Positions 54,166 to 63,489 of a DNA stretch of 64,000 bases are shown in pieces (position 1 is the stretch's first letter; the number at the start of each line of letters is the position of its first letter). Below the pieces are notes generated by a model, which worked only from the letters and a program-made list of their open reading frames with translations, did no database searches and was not told where the DNA came from. The position numbers and the translations under genes were made by a program. Origin of the DNA: Candidatus Bathyarchaeota archaeon. Its GTDB lineage: Archaea; Thermoproteota; Bathyarchaeia; Bathyarchaeales; Bathycorpusculaceae. Location of the stretch: the NCBI GenBank assembly GCA_026014485.1, contig JAOZIE010000023.1, positions 517,757-581,756 of the forward strand, written 5' to 3'.

Positions 54166-55230
54166 TTGGATAGGATAGGTGCCCTAAGGAAGACTGCGTT
54201 CGGGGAAAGCGGCTTTGGTTACTTGATTTTGAACGGAGCTAACATGCTTTACTTCTTGGGGTTTCCCGGAGCCTCGGCGCTTCTTGTTCCTCCTGACGGC
54301 GAATGCACCGTTTACGTTGGCGGCGTCAACTATGAGCAGGCAAAAGCCGCGGGCAAAGGCTTCAACGTGGCGCTGTTTCGCGGTGGCGAGAATCTGATGA
54401 CTCGAATTGCCGATCAAGCTAAAGAATGCCAAATCGGAAGGCTTTTGGTGGATGCTTTGAATGTGCAGAACTGGCAAGCTCTCACCACGGATCTTCAGGG
54501 CGGATGCAAGGTGGAAGTCAACTGCAGCTATGTTCAGAAGCTTCGGGCCGTAAAGGACCCCGCTGAAGTCGGGTTAATGCGTGTGGCTGGTGAGTTAACC
54601 AGCAGGGGCATGGAAGCCGCCGCTGAAGCGGTTAAGGCTGGAGCTAAAGAGTACGAGGTTGCTGCCGAAGCAGAGTACGCTATGCGTAGGCGTGGCGCTG
54701 GACCCTCTGCCTTCGAGACCATAGTTGCGTCGGGTGCGGGTTCCGCTTTTCCCCACGGCGGCTGCGGTGACCGTGAAATCCGCGACGGTGACTTGGTGGT
54801 TGTCGACATAGGCGCCACATACAACCATTACTGTTCAGATATGACACGCACGTTTGTCGCTGGAAAGCCTACGGCGAAGCAGCAGAGAATCTACGACGCC
54901 GTCAAAACCGCACATCAAAGCGCCTTCCAAAAAATCCGTGCGGGTGTTTGCGTGGCGGATGTGGATGCGGCGGCGCGGAACGTCCTCAAGGATGCGGGTT
55001 ACGGCGAGTTTTTTGTGCACCGCGTGGGACATAACGTCGGCTTAGAAGTGCATGAGCCGCCCAGCTTGAACCCTGACAGCCCAGACCTTTTGGCTGCGGG
55101 CAACGTGGTTACAGATGAACCTGGCGTTTACATTTCAGGATTTGGCGGGGTACGCATCGAAGACACGGTTCTTGTGCAAAAAGATGGCTGTGAAAAACTC
55201 ACCGTCGGCGCTTACAGTTTGGTTCCATGA
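54166..55230 (+). CDS. M24-family aminopeptidase (Xaa-Pro type)
   Basis: The 354-residue protein starts at TTG. An N-terminal creatinase-like domain precedes the pita-bread domain. Metal ligands are Asp in VVDIGATYNHYCSDMTRTF (two Asp), His in FFVHRVGHNVGLEVHE, Glu in DEPGVYI, and Glu in VRIEDTVLV. It removes N-terminal residues next to proline from peptides. It is cytoplasmic. Confidence 0.92.
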   Translation: MDRIGALRKTAFGESGFGYLILNGANMLYFLGFPGASALLVPPDGECTVYVGGVNYEQAKAAGKGFNVALFRGGENLMTRIADQAKECQIGRLLVDALNVQNWQALTTDLQGGCKVEVNCSYVQKLRAVKDPAEVGLMRVAGELTSRGMEAAAEAVKAGAKEYEVAAEAEYAMRRRGAGPSAFETIVASGAGSAFPHGGCGDREIRDGDLVVVDIGATYNHYCSDMTRTFVAGKPTAKQQRIYDAVKTAHQSAFQKIRAGVCVADVDAAARNVLKDAGYGEFFVHRVGHNVGLEVHEPPSLNPDSPDLLAAGNVVTDEPGVYISGFGGVRIEDTVLVQKDGCEKLTVGAYSLVP

Positions 55231-55260
55231 AGCGGCAACGTCGAATTGTCTTGGTTTTGG

Positions 55261-56391
55261 TTAGGTTATGGTTTGGTTCCACAGGTAGACTTCTGCGTAC
55301 CGTTTGGTGTAGTTGATGTCGGCGTTATCGTAGACGATGTCGAGTTTTAGCCCGTACCTGTCCACGAGGGTATTCATGTTGTTCCAAATCAGTGCGGAGG
55401 CGTTATCTGGCTGCCACAGTCCCCAGATGTTATCGTAGGGGTTTCGCATGCCCCATCCGTAGTCTTTGGGGAGAACCATCGCCGCTTCAGCTTGGGTTTG
55501 CGTGAGGTTTCGGGGGTGCGTGTTGGTGTAGTCCCAGAACTGCTGCATGGCACTGAAGTAGTCGTCGTTTAGTATGCCGTAGGGGTTATTTTCGGGGTAC
55601 TGGGGGTAATCGAAGACGAGGATGTATTTGGCGCCCGACTCATAGGACATGACCATGTCCTGATACGTTTCGGGGGCGCTCCCGATGTACGGCGGGTGCT
55701 GGTAAGTCCACGTGATTATGGTGCCCCAGTCTTTGTCGTGGGCGTCGGCTGCTCCGCGGCAGAGCGCGATTTCTTTGGTTCTGCTGTTGTTCCAGCCTAG
55801 TTCCGTGAAGATGACCTCAAAGCCTGCCTGATAATCGAACCAGAACAGCGCGAAGTCGGATGTGACCACGGGGATATTGTTTTCTCTGAGGAACTGCATG
55901 CTCCAGTAGTCGGAAAGGTTTTCGACGTATTTGTTGGCGGCGTCGCTGTAGCTTGAAGCGTTGGTGAAGGTTTCGCTTTGTTCAATTTGTCTGCCGCCTG
56001 GCTCATCTCTCAAGTAGACGCCCAGAAAATGGTCGCCGTATGTCTGGTTTGCTGTGGTTACCCATTCTTGTTGCCAGTCAAAGGCGTAGAGAGAGAAAAA
56101 GTAAACAAAGAAGTGCAGGTTTTTTTCCGTTGCGTAGCTGCATATTTCGTCCAGCATGGTTCGGTTTTGGCTTATGGCGAATGAGTCCACGACGAAGACG
56201 TTGGTGTAGTTGTGTACTCTGTCTATGAGGCGCTTTGCGGCTTCCACGGTGTTTTGTCCGTAGGTTACCCCGAAGAACCAGTCGTCTTCTTCAGCTTCTG
56301 GATGCTCACCCACGTTGGAGAGGTAAATCGAAGGCAAAATTACTGCTGAGACCACTAAAACTGTGATGAGGAGCCAAGCCAGCCGTTTCAT
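55261..56391 (-). CDS. Secreted TIM-barrel-like protein, possible glycoside hydrolase
   Basis: The 376-residue protein has an N-terminal signal anchor (MKRLAWLLITVLVVSAVILP). The repeating beta-strand patterns (FFGVTYGQNTVEAAKRLIDR, LHFFVYFFSLYAF, FLGVYLRDEPGGR, NIPVVTSDFALFWFDYQ, YILVFDYPQYPENNPYG) suggest a TIM barrel. The LRDEPGG motif, with adjacent Asp and Glu at a strand end, could be catalytic. It is probably on the outer face of the membrane. I cannot assign a numbered family. Confidence 0.7.
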   Translation of the reverse strand: MKRLAWLLITVLVVSAVILPSIYLSNVGEHPEAEEDDWFFGVTYGQNTVEAAKRLIDRVHNYTNVFVVDSFAISQNRTMLDEICSYATEKNLHFFVYFFSLYAFDWQQEWVTTANQTYGDHFLGVYLRDEPGGRQIEQSETFTNASSYSDAANKYVENLSDYWSMQFLRENNIPVVTSDFALFWFDYQAGFEVIFTELGWNNSRTKEIALCRGAADAHDKDWGTIITWTYQHPPYIGSAPETYQDMVMSYESGAKYILVFDYPQYPENNPYGILNDDYFSAMQQFWDYTNTHPRNLTQTQAEAAMVLPKDYGWGMRNPYDNIWGLWQPDNASALIWNNMNTLVDRYGLKLDIVYDNADINYTKRYAEVYLWNQTIT

Positions 56392-56554
56392 AGTGTTACC
56401 GTCAGATATTATTGATGTTTGTTTTCTTTAAAAAAATCTTGCCCAATATCGTCTGTTTCCTCTGTTTGATTGTTCTTCAGGAGAATCACCGCCGCTTCAA
56501 GAAATCTAAAAAGGTGTTGGCGCCCCTTTTCGGTTCAGGCAACTGTTTTTCTTT

Positions 56555-57244
56555 TTAGGGACTGCCTTTGGATGCTGCCTTTTTTCTGAGTACAACGGCT
56601 ACTGCGATGATTGCTATTGCTGCGGCTATGGCGGCTATGAGGGCGTAGAAGATGAGGGGGTCTAACCCGAGGATTTTAGGCTGCGGCGCCCACAGGTTAG
56701 TTGTGTCTATGACTGTGTGCAGTGTGAAGTCTGGGTAGGTGGAGTCTGCTTCGACCAGTACTCCCGTGGCTTGGTCCCACTGCCATACTGTTTCCGGGGT
56801 GTCTCCTGTAACTATGGTTCGGTCTGCGCCTGCATAGTTTTTGACTTCCACTTTGTAGATGGATACGTTGTTGCCTAAGAAGGAGTCGTAGAATGAGTCG
56901 CCAAGCTGTAGACCTGCGGGAACCACAAAGTAGTCTATGTATCTGCCCGTGTCAAAGTTCAAGTATTCCGTGGCGTTCTCCACAGTTCCATCTGCGAGAA
57001 GTGAACTGAAGGTGACGTTAACCTGTCCTCCTTCTACGGCGTCCACGGTCATTTTAGCCCAGTTAGCGTCATGCCCTTCCATGGGGGTTCCAGTGAAGGA
57101 AACATTGTATTCCGCGTAGTCGCCTACCTTTACGCCGACGGTGGCTTGGGCGAAAACCGCGACTGGAGCCGTCAACATCAAAGCAACTAAAAGAACTGCT
57201 GCAAAGCCATGTTTAAGGGTCATGACAAACATATTGCCAGCCAC
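56555..57244 (-). CDS. Secreted, C-terminally anchored protein of the VKVGD family
   Basis: The 229-residue protein has a signal peptide ending near VFAQA and a mature start VKVGDYAEYNVSF. A beta-rich domain with FVVPAGLQLGDSF follows, and a C-terminal helix with KKAASKGSP forms the anchor. It resembles 5839-6594 in layout and in the opening and VPAGLxxG phrases. The role is unknown. Confidence 0.78.
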   Translation of the reverse strand: MAGNMFVMTLKHGFAAVLLVALMLTAPVAVFAQATVGVKVGDYAEYNVSFTGTPMEGHDANWAKMTVDAVEGGQVNVTFSSLLADGTVENATEYLNFDTGRYIDYFVVPAGLQLGDSFYDSFLGNNVSIYKVEVKNYAGADRTIVTGDTPETVWQWDQATGVLVEADSTYPDFTLHTVIDTTNLWAPQPKILGLDPLIFYALIAAIAAAIAIIAVAVVLRKKAASKGSP

Positions 57245-57330
57245 CGTTTATTAAAGTTACCAGTAACCCTGAAACACTCATAATCAAAAAGAAAACCAAG
57301 AAAACGGGTGTAACCGCCTACTGCTACATG

Positions 57331-57657
57331 TTACCAACCGTGCTTAATCATGGACGGCATCTCAGGATTCCTGTTTTTCTTCTCTTTCTTTACGCGTTCA
57401 AACCTTTTGATTTTGACAACGTTATTTTCTAGGGCAGCCCAGTGGGTGCCGTTGAGGTTTTTGTGATAAATAAACTTGGTTACTGCACGTTGCAGCTCCT
57501 GCTTTGATGTCGAGGCGGCGGAATCTACGGTGAGCCTGTTGTGGCTGTCGGCGACGCTGATTTGGAGGTGGCTCTGCAAAAAGCTGGATAGGTTTTCTTT
57601 TTCGTTCTGTAGTTCGCCAAGGTCTACTTGGAGCTTGTTTTTGTGCCCAAAGAGCAA
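57331..57657 (-). CDS. Small basic protein, possible eL22-type ribosomal protein
   Basis: The protein has 108 residues from TTG with GGGGA just upstream. The order of features fits eukaryotic eL22: a leading strand with V-D, FLQSHLQISV, NRLTVDS, S-K-Q, VTKFIYHKNLNG and a basic tail (RFERVKKEKKNRN). The match is by eye and distant. If right, it is an unexpected eukaryote-type ribosomal protein in this archaeal lineage. It lies alone between two secreted-protein genes. Confidence 0.45.
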   Translation of the reverse strand: MLFGHKNKLQVDLGELQNEKENLSSFLQSHLQISVADSHNRLTVDSAASTSKQELQRAVTKFIYHKNLNGTHWAALENNVVKIKRFERVKKEKKNRNPEMPSMIKHGW

Positions 57658-57711
57658 ACGGTTCCCCTTGATGACAGGGGCTAACCTGCTATTAAAAAAG
57701 TGCGAATTTGC

Positions 57712-58284
57712 TTATGGGATGGGGATGCCGCCGATGGCGACGAGTTTTATCGTGAAGGAATCCACGTTCTGGTTGGTTGTAGCCATGACTATTTCAATAG
57801 TCCCCGTTTGGCCCGCTCCGAAAACGTATTGGGGGCTTCCTTGTACAGGTATGGCGTTGGGGTTAGTTATTTCGGTTGCGTTAATTTGCTTTCCCTCCGC
57901 GTAAAGTGTTGTCCACAGGATGAAATATGTGTCTCCCATCTGGTTGTGTTCGGGGAAGCTGTCTGGAGGGGGGTCTTGGGCTGAGTAGTCGTTTCTTATT
58001 GTAGCGTTTATTATGAAGCACGCCTGCTCCTCGTGTGTGTCGTATCTGGAGGTTGCTGAAGTCAAGCAGAGTTTGCTGTACCCGTTATCCTGCGTGGGCA
58101 AAGAAGGCAGCTTCAGGTATCCTGCGTTGTTCAATTCTGCATCGGATGCTGCGCCATCACTGGAGAATGCAGGGTCTAAACTGCTGCAGGCAAACGCGAC
58201 CGTTGCCAGAACGAAAACAAGTGCAAGTACAACAGCAGGGAGCAGTCTTTGGCGGCTAAGCCTTTTTTCCTTTTTGGCTACCAC
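57712..58284 (-). CDS. Secreted protein, DUF4352-like
   Basis: The 190-residue protein has a basic N-terminus and a strong signal region (LPAVVLALVFVLATVAFACS). The mature part is a single beta-sandwich-like domain with phrases FIINATIRNDYS and VFGAGQTGTIEIVMATT, reminiscent of telokin-like/DUF4352 domains. A Cys at the end of the signal might be lipidated. The role is unknown. Confidence 0.7.
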   Translation of the reverse strand: MVAKKEKRLSRQRLLPAVVLALVFVLATVAFACSSLDPAFSSDGAASDAELNNAGYLKLPSLPTQDNGYSKLCLTSATSRYDTHEEQACFIINATIRNDYSAQDPPPDSFPEHNQMGDTYFILWTTLYAEGKQINATEITNPNAIPVQGSPQYVFGAGQTGTIEIVMATTNQNVDSFTIKLVAIGGIPIP

Positions 58285-58416
58285 GTTTTATCGCCTGCTC
58301 AAGCCTAATACGTCGCGACGATGTAATAAATCTACATTTTAGAACATCAAGTTTTCCTAACTCTCTGCTTGCTTTCTTGTTTCTTTTTCAGAGGTGATGG
58401 GGTAACAACAAAAGTC

Positions 58417-58425
58417 TTTAATATA
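58417..58425 (+). promoter_or_regulatory. TATA box upstream of the secreted protein at 58442
   Basis: TTTAATATA centred about 21 bases before the ATG at 58442 points to a leaderless transcript and supports that start. Confidence 0.45.
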
Positions 58426-58441
58426 CAAGTATTCTTCCTAA

Positions 58442-59368
58442 ATGTGGGGCGCGTGCTTGAAAAACGAACTCTGTGTTGTTCTTTCAGAAAGCCCTCCTGT
58501 TATAAGCAAGCCCACGGAAAACTCTGCCAGAGCTGGGGTCTTTAACAGAAAACGGCTTGTGCTGTTGGCAATCCTCGCTGTTGTGGTCGTCATATTGGTG
58601 ACGGCTGTTTTGCTGTTTCCACGAAATTCCGTTAACTCCGTGGTGCCTGCTGTGCTTCCAGATGACGCTAACAATTCGATTCCGCTGGGCTTAAACTATA
58701 CTGTAGGCGAAAAAATGGTTTACACCAGCAGCAGCATCGTCACAAGCGAATTGGATGACTCGACAATCTCAGGCGCCTTTTCTGGTACCCAGAGCTACAA
58801 TAGCACCTTAACAACTCAGGTTCTGAGCTTTAACGGAGAAACCTACACTATTAGTCAATCTTCAGTCTCAGAGGAATCCACCTTTCCATCCCTGAAGATG
58901 GATGTAAGCAAGTCACGTTTCTACAGTAACTTCATGGTGCCCATTTCTGTGTTCACCAACCTGAACAGTAACCCTGCGCTATCCGCCCTCTTGGCTACGA
59001 CAGAAGTCAAGGCTGGTGACGTTTGGCAAATACCCGTAAACACTGGGAACTCCACCCTGGGATTAACTGGAAACCTGAACCTCACCTTCGTGGGCGTCCA
59101 GTACCTAACTGTTGATACTGGGACATATGGAGTTTTCAGAATAGACTTTCAAAGCGACAACATCACGATGCATATGAACTTAGAACAAGACCCCATTGGT
59201 GTTAGCGCGTTAGATGGCTCAATTACGCAAATCAGCGGGCAAACCTACTTGGAATACGGAACCTGCAGATTAATAAAAGCCGAGAACCGGCAAGACATAA
59301 TTGTCCCCTCAGGCGGCACAGCCACAATGGTCACCCAGAGAACTCTGGTAGAGCATACCCTCACCTGA
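58442..59368 (+). CDS. Membrane-anchored extracellular protein
   Basis: The 308-residue protein has a cytoplasmic N-terminus of about 38 residues, one membrane helix (LVLLAILAVVVVILVTAVLLF) and an extracellular beta-rich domain starting YTVGEKMVYTSSS. The opening and the later VKAGDVWQIPV phrase relate it to the other VKVGD proteins. It probably faces outward as a type II membrane protein. The function is unknown. Confidence 0.75.
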   Translation: MWGACLKNELCVVLSESPPVISKPTENSARAGVFNRKRLVLLAILAVVVVILVTAVLLFPRNSVNSVVPAVLPDDANNSIPLGLNYTVGEKMVYTSSSIVTSELDDSTISGAFSGTQSYNSTLTTQVLSFNGETYTISQSSVSEESTFPSLKMDVSKSRFYSNFMVPISVFTNLNSNPALSALLATTEVKAGDVWQIPVNTGNSTLGLTGNLNLTFVGVQYLTVDTGTYGVFRIDFQSDNITMHMNLEQDPIGVSALDGSITQISGQTYLEYGTCRLIKAENRQDIIVPSGGTATMVTQRTLVEHTLT

Positions 59369-59514
59369 GTCCGCCGATTGAGGGTCACGTGGGCGCGTTG
59401 ACTCTGTTGGATGCCTGCCTTTTTCTGGGTTCTAAACCTTAATGAGCATCACCAGACCCTACCTTTGTGGAATCCGTCAGAGAACATTAGTGTTTCACTG
59501 GGGCTTGCGGAATT

Positions 59515-60006
59515 ATGAAGAAGTACGCCAAACAGGATCAGATGTCGCTGGCTACTTGGGCTGCGGACTGCGCTGAGCGGGTGCTTGCATTATTTGAGGT
59601 TGCATACCCGAATGATGGTCGCCCCCGAAAAGCAATCGAAGAATGCCGTGCATGGGTTCGGATGGGCGTGTTTAAGATGGATGTTATACGCGGGGCTTCC
59701 CTTGCGGCTCACTCCGCTGCCCGTGAGGCGAAAGCGAATGGTGCAGCTTGTTTTGCAGCGCGTGCCGCAGGTCAAGCAGTTGCAACCGCGCATGTTCCTC
59801 AACACGCTTTCGGCGCTGCTTACTATGCCTTAAAAGCCATTGAGGCGGCTGACCCCGCACATGCTGGGGCTAACGTGGCTAAAGAATTGGATTGGCAATC
59901 TCAGTATGTTCCAGAGAGCCTGCGGGCGGAGGTTTTAAAGAGGGTGATAATCCAGAGAAATGGTGACCGCCTTATTATAAAAATACAGAAAGACCAGGAC
60001 TTTTGA
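59515..60006 (+). CDS. Imm5-like putative immunity protein
   Basis: The 163-residue all-helical protein has LATWAADCAERVLALFEVAY, GRPRKAIEECRAWVRMG, AAHSAAREA and AARAAGQAVATAHVPQHAFG. These are typical of the Imm5-like family, named as immunity proteins against polymorphic toxins. No toxin gene is adjacent in this window, so it may be an orphan or have another role. Confidence 0.75.
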   Translation: MKKYAKQDQMSLATWAADCAERVLALFEVAYPNDGRPRKAIEECRAWVRMGVFKMDVIRGASLAAHSAAREAKANGAACFAARAAGQAVATAHVPQHAFGAAYYALKAIEAADPAHAGANVAKELDWQSQYVPESLRAEVLKRVIIQRNGDRLIIKIQKDQDF

Positions 60007-60068
60007 CGATTATCCTCCAAGAATACCCCGCGTCTCATTCATAAGGTGCTGGTTTCGGTGGTGGTGTT

Positions 60069-60145
60069 TGGTGGGCCCGGTCGGACTTGAACCAACGACC
60101 AACAGATTATGAGTCTGGCGCTCTACCTAGCTGAGCTACGGGCCC
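60069..60145 (-). tRNA. tRNA with anticodon CAT (Met, or Ile2 after modification)
   Basis: The acceptor stem is GGGCCCG/CGGGCCC, the D-stem GCTC/GAGC, the anticodon loop CTCATAA, and the T-arm GTTGG-TTCAAGT-CCGAC. Discriminator A is followed by an encoded CCA. The anticodon stem lacks the three G-C pairs of an initiator, so it is elongator Met or tRNA-Ile2(CAT). The outermost anticodon-stem pair is a C-T mismatch. There is no intron. Confidence 0.88.
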
Positions 60146-60412
60146 ATAAAGGTGTCCTTACATATGCTGTTTTTGACGGAATTTAAACTTTTATATGTTG
60201 TTTTCGGGGGTCTCCCTGTCCGGTTTGTTGCCCTCTGTTTTGTAGAAATGTGCTTGTCTTTTCTGGCGGAGGCATTTCGAACCCAGTTTCAGTTTGTTTT
60301 GTTGCCTTCCCTGAAGTGATGAACTTTCGGATGTCTTTTTTCCCTAAACGCTTAAACTCTCAATTACCTATCAATTGACTATTCTAAAATGGGAGAGACA
60401 GGAGAATTACGA

Positions 60413-61630
60413 ATGAATAGAAAACTTCTCGGCATACTTGCTGTAAGCCTTATTATAGTCATTGTGGCTGGTGCCTCCTACAATTCCTTCATTCCTAAAC
60501 AAACAGATTACGCATCAGAGTTGCAGACCTTGCTTGACGTTGAGTGGCAGGAATACATCGCTGACAAACCAGCCTTCAACGGCAACATCGCAATGAAAAT
60601 CTCGTCGCCAGAAGGAGACTTCTTTGTCTCTGCGGGTTTAGACAAAACCCTTACAGAGAATACTCATTTCCGAATAGCAAGCGTGACTAAAACTTTCACT
60701 TCGGCTGCTATTCTTTTGCTGCATCAGGAAGGGTTGTTGCAAATTGACGATAAAATAACGGACAATATTCCGGGCAGAGACATTGCTTATGTTCCAGATA
60801 CCTCTGATTACGATATTCCCTACAAGAACCAAATAACCATAAAGCAGCTTCTGGGACACACTGCAGGGGTTTTTGACGTAAGCAACACCCCCATTCCAGA
60901 CAATGCCTCCGCACCGTATGCCGGACTCGTTTACACTGATTACGTCAAAGAAGTTATACCTCAACCTGACCACGCTTTCAGTTTTGATGAACTTGTGGGC
61001 GTGGTGGCATCTAATCAGATTTCGTATTTCCCGCCTGAAACTGATTACCACTACAGCAACACGGGTTATTCGATTCTGGGCAAAATCATCGAACGCGTAT
61101 CCGGTATGCGCTATGCTGAATTTGTGGAGCAACGTTTGCTGGAGCCTAATGGTCTTTCAGACACTTCTATTCCCGTGAGCGGAACTGACCAATTTATTCC
61201 TCCGCCTTTTGCTGAAGGTTACACATACTATGAAGGAGTGCTCTATGAGTATAGTCAAGATAACATGTCCCCACATGTGGCTGAAGGTAACATAATTTCT
61301 ACACTCAACAATACAAACAGGTGGGTTAAGTTGCTATACAGTGGAGAAGCAGGTCTCAACGCGGACATTGTAGATTTGATGACAACGCCACTGCTGGAAA
61401 CAAGCAAAGGTTATGGTCTTGGCACAACCAACGTTACTGGCTTAGGATACGGACACAATGGCGGTCACTTCGGTTATTTGAACATAGCACAGTACGACCC
61501 AGAAACAGAGGTTGCAGTCACAATTTTTGCTCCGATAAACTTTGATGACCTTGGTACAGAAATCAATTACCTGTACGACCTTGGACGCGCAGCAAAACAA
61601 ACATTAGGATACAGTGAACCAGCAGTTTAG
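60413..61630 (+). CDS. Serine hydrolase, class C beta-lactamase / DD-peptidase fold
   Basis: The protein has 405 residues from ATG 60413 with GGAG upstream; an earlier ATG at 60389 lacks a site. It has a signal anchor (LLGILAVSLIIVIVAGA). Active-site motifs are S-V-T-K (SVTKTFTSAAILLLHQEG), Y-S-N (YHYSNTGYSILG) and H-N-G (GYGHNGGHFGY). It should be outside the cell as a peptidase or esterase. Archaea lack peptidoglycan, so a peptide or ester substrate is more likely than a cell-wall one. Confidence 0.9.
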   Translation: MNRKLLGILAVSLIIVIVAGASYNSFIPKQTDYASELQTLLDVEWQEYIADKPAFNGNIAMKISSPEGDFFVSAGLDKTLTENTHFRIASVTKTFTSAAILLLHQEGLLQIDDKITDNIPGRDIAYVPDTSDYDIPYKNQITIKQLLGHTAGVFDVSNTPIPDNASAPYAGLVYTDYVKEVIPQPDHAFSFDELVGVVASNQISYFPPETDYHYSNTGYSILGKIIERVSGMRYAEFVEQRLLEPNGLSDTSIPVSGTDQFIPPPFAEGYTYYEGVLYEYSQDNMSPHVAEGNIISTLNNTNRWVKLLYSGEAGLNADIVDLMTTPLLETSKGYGLGTTNVTGLGYGHNGGHFGYLNIAQYDPETEVAVTIFAPINFDDLGTEINYLYDLGRAAKQTLGYSEPAV

Positions 61631-61949
61631 AAAAACTACCTGAGACGACTGGCTGAGAAAGGTTCAGTTACGCTTCTTCTCTTTCTTTTTCTTTTGATAA
61701 ACACGACTTTTGTCTGCCGTTCGGCAAATCTTGAAGCCACCTGAAAACCGTTTCTGCAAACCTACGCCGCCTATTTGGATGCTAATACCCATTCTATGCA
61801 GAAAAAGGGAGCGGGGGGGGGGGGTCACTATTGGAGATTTTTGTTTTTCTGCGGTCGTTCACCCGTGGTTACCCATACAGAGGCTGCGAAAGCGGCTTTA
61901 AGGAACCTGTTAATAGGCGAAACGGCAAGTGTTATTTGAGGTAGATTAC
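61631..61949. other. Intergenic with a 12-G run
   Basis: No ORF is supported. It contains a C/T-rich tract after the hydrolase (likely termination) and twelve consecutive G at 61813-61824. Confidence 0.5.
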
Positions 61950-62153
61950 GTGCCAATAGTTCAAGTTTCTGTTTGGGAGGGCATGACCCTTGAGAATAAG
62001 AAGAAAACAGTTGAAGGGATAACTAAGGTTTTTGTAGATTTAGGGGTTCCCAAGGAAGCAGTCGAGATAGTACTTTTCGAAGCCCCCAAGAGCAATTGGG
62101 CAACGGGTGGACAGCTGCATTCTGAAATACATGAAAAAACGCCCTCGCTATAA
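61950..62153 (+). CDS. 4-oxalocrotonate tautomerase family protein
   Basis: The protein has 67 residues from GTG 61950. The start is fixed by the family's need for Pro directly after the initiator Met: (M)PIVQVSVWEGM. An earlier in-frame TTG at 61929 would bury the catalytic Pro1. It forms hexamers or trimers that isomerise enol/keto acids. The substrate is unknown. Confidence 0.88.
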   Translation: MPIVQVSVWEGMTLENKKKTVEGITKVFVDLGVPKEAVEIVLFEAPKSNWATGGQLHSEIHEKTPSL

Positions 62154-62236
62154 GTAGCTTGCAAAACTGCAACTGTTCCCTATCTATTCCCGTTTAACTG
62201 GCAAACCTTAAGTACACACCCAACCAACCAGCCTTC

Positions 62237-62743
62237 ATGGAAACCATAGACTTAGTTCGATACAACCATGCAGTCCGCGAGTTGTACCTTGAAGCCCTCA
62301 GCAAGCTGTCTTGGACAGAAATCGTCAAGCCAAGAGGATTAAGCTTCGACTCGGCAAGAGACGTGTTCCTGCACTTGACTCTAGTTGAAGACAGATGGAT
62401 AAATTACGTTCTGCCAAACCGATTCAGCGAATGGAAAGACCCCGGCTTCGAAACCTACCAAAACATCGAATCACTCAAAGAATACGCCCAACACGTGAAA
62501 AACCAAACTGAAATTTTCCTCAAAACCCTCAAACTCAACGCCCTCCAGCAGAAAGTCACCCTTCCATGGGGCAACAAACCCGACACACAAATCACCGTCG
62601 AAACCATCTTAACCCACATGGTCATGGAAGACATGGTTCACTACGGCGAACTTTCAGCCATGCTGTGGCAGATGAACTTGCAAGCACCCTACTTTGCGTT
62701 TTGGCGCTTTAAACACGAAGGCAACAGCAAAAAAGCATCTTAG
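62237..62743 (+). CDS. DinB-family protein
   Basis: The 168-residue four-helix bundle has the DinB metal-type positions HLTLVEDRW and THMVMEDMVHYGEL (His spaced along the helices). DinB/YfiT proteins bind a divalent metal; some are thiol-dependent transferases. The stop overlaps that of the convergent next gene by four bases. Confidence 0.85.
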   Translation: METIDLVRYNHAVRELYLEALSKLSWTEIVKPRGLSFDSARDVFLHLTLVEDRWINYVLPNRFSEWKDPGFETYQNIESLKEYAQHVKNQTEIFLKTLKLNALQQKVTLPWGNKPDTQITVETILTHMVMEDMVHYGELSAMLWQMNLQAPYFAFWRFKHEGNSKKAS

Positions 62744-63489
62744 AATGGCCAGCGGGACTTTCCGAAGCGGAACATCGGGTCCAGCACAGGCTTAATCGGC
62801 GACACAACTTTGTCAATTCGTTCGGCAACATCGCCAAGGGATTCATCGCCTTTGAAGTGTACGCGAACTTGAACTTCGCAGCCAAGCCTGTGATGCGCAA
62901 GCTCCACGTAGCCGCATTCATCATCCCAAAAGTACTCATCTGCGCACTTGGCTAATTCCTTTTCCTTGATGAAATCCACCGTTTCAAAGCGGGCTTCAAT
63001 TTCCTCCACGGCTTTGCTTGTTTTCCGCCGCAGATTCTTCCGTGTGAACGCCTCCAGCTTCTCAAGGCGAACCGCATAATTCTTCAACGCTTTAGCTGCA
63101 TCCGTAACCGTTGCATGCCGCAGCTTGGGCGCAAGCAAAGCTAAATGCACTTCAGCGTGCCCTTCGCCGACTACTTCTGGGTGGTCCCGCACGATGGAGA
63201 ACAGAAAATCGCTGACTTGGTCCCGAAGCTTCAATGCGGAATTCTGTTTTTTCGCCCTCTTTATCTCTTTAACTTTCTCTTTAGGTATATACAGTGGGTA
63301 AAGTTTGGTTAGGGTTTTCTGGTTGAGCCAGCCGTACCAGAAGAAAACGTAGCCGAAGTTGGCTGGAACCGACTTTAAGCATCCTCTACCTTTGTCATCC
63401 ATGGTTATGTCGATTAAATCCACGAACATGTCGCGCATCTTGCGGTTAAGCGAAGCAGCAGGAACGTTTTGAAGCGTGAATTTCTCCAT
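62740..63489 (-). CDS. Hypothetical protein, 249 aa
   Basis: The start is taken at ATG 63489 (MEKFTLQNVPAASLNRKMRD); the frame is open to 63531 but those residues are unlike a protein start. It is a soluble, mixed alpha/beta protein with a Lys-rich middle (PKEKVKEIKRAKKQNSALKL) and FRFGKSRWPF at the end. No family is recognised. Strong charge suggests nucleic-acid contact, which is a guess. Confidence 0.65.
   Translation of the reverse strand: MEKFTLQNVPAASLNRKMRDMFVDLIDITMDDKGRGCLKSVPANFGYVFFWYGWLNQKTLTKLYPLYIPKEKVKEIKRAKKQNSALKLRDQVSDFLFSIVRDHPEVVGEGHAEVHLALLAPKLRHATVTDAAKALKNYAVRLEKLEAFTRKNLRRKTSKAVEEIEARFETVDFIKEKELAKCADEYFWDDECGYVELAHHRLGCEVQVRVHFKGDESLGDVAERIDKVVSPIKPVLDPMFRFGKSRWPF

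Noticed and set aside
59515..60006. Toxin-immunity locus around the Imm5-like gene
   Set aside because: No toxin-like gene lies next to it, so the immunity label rests on family name only.
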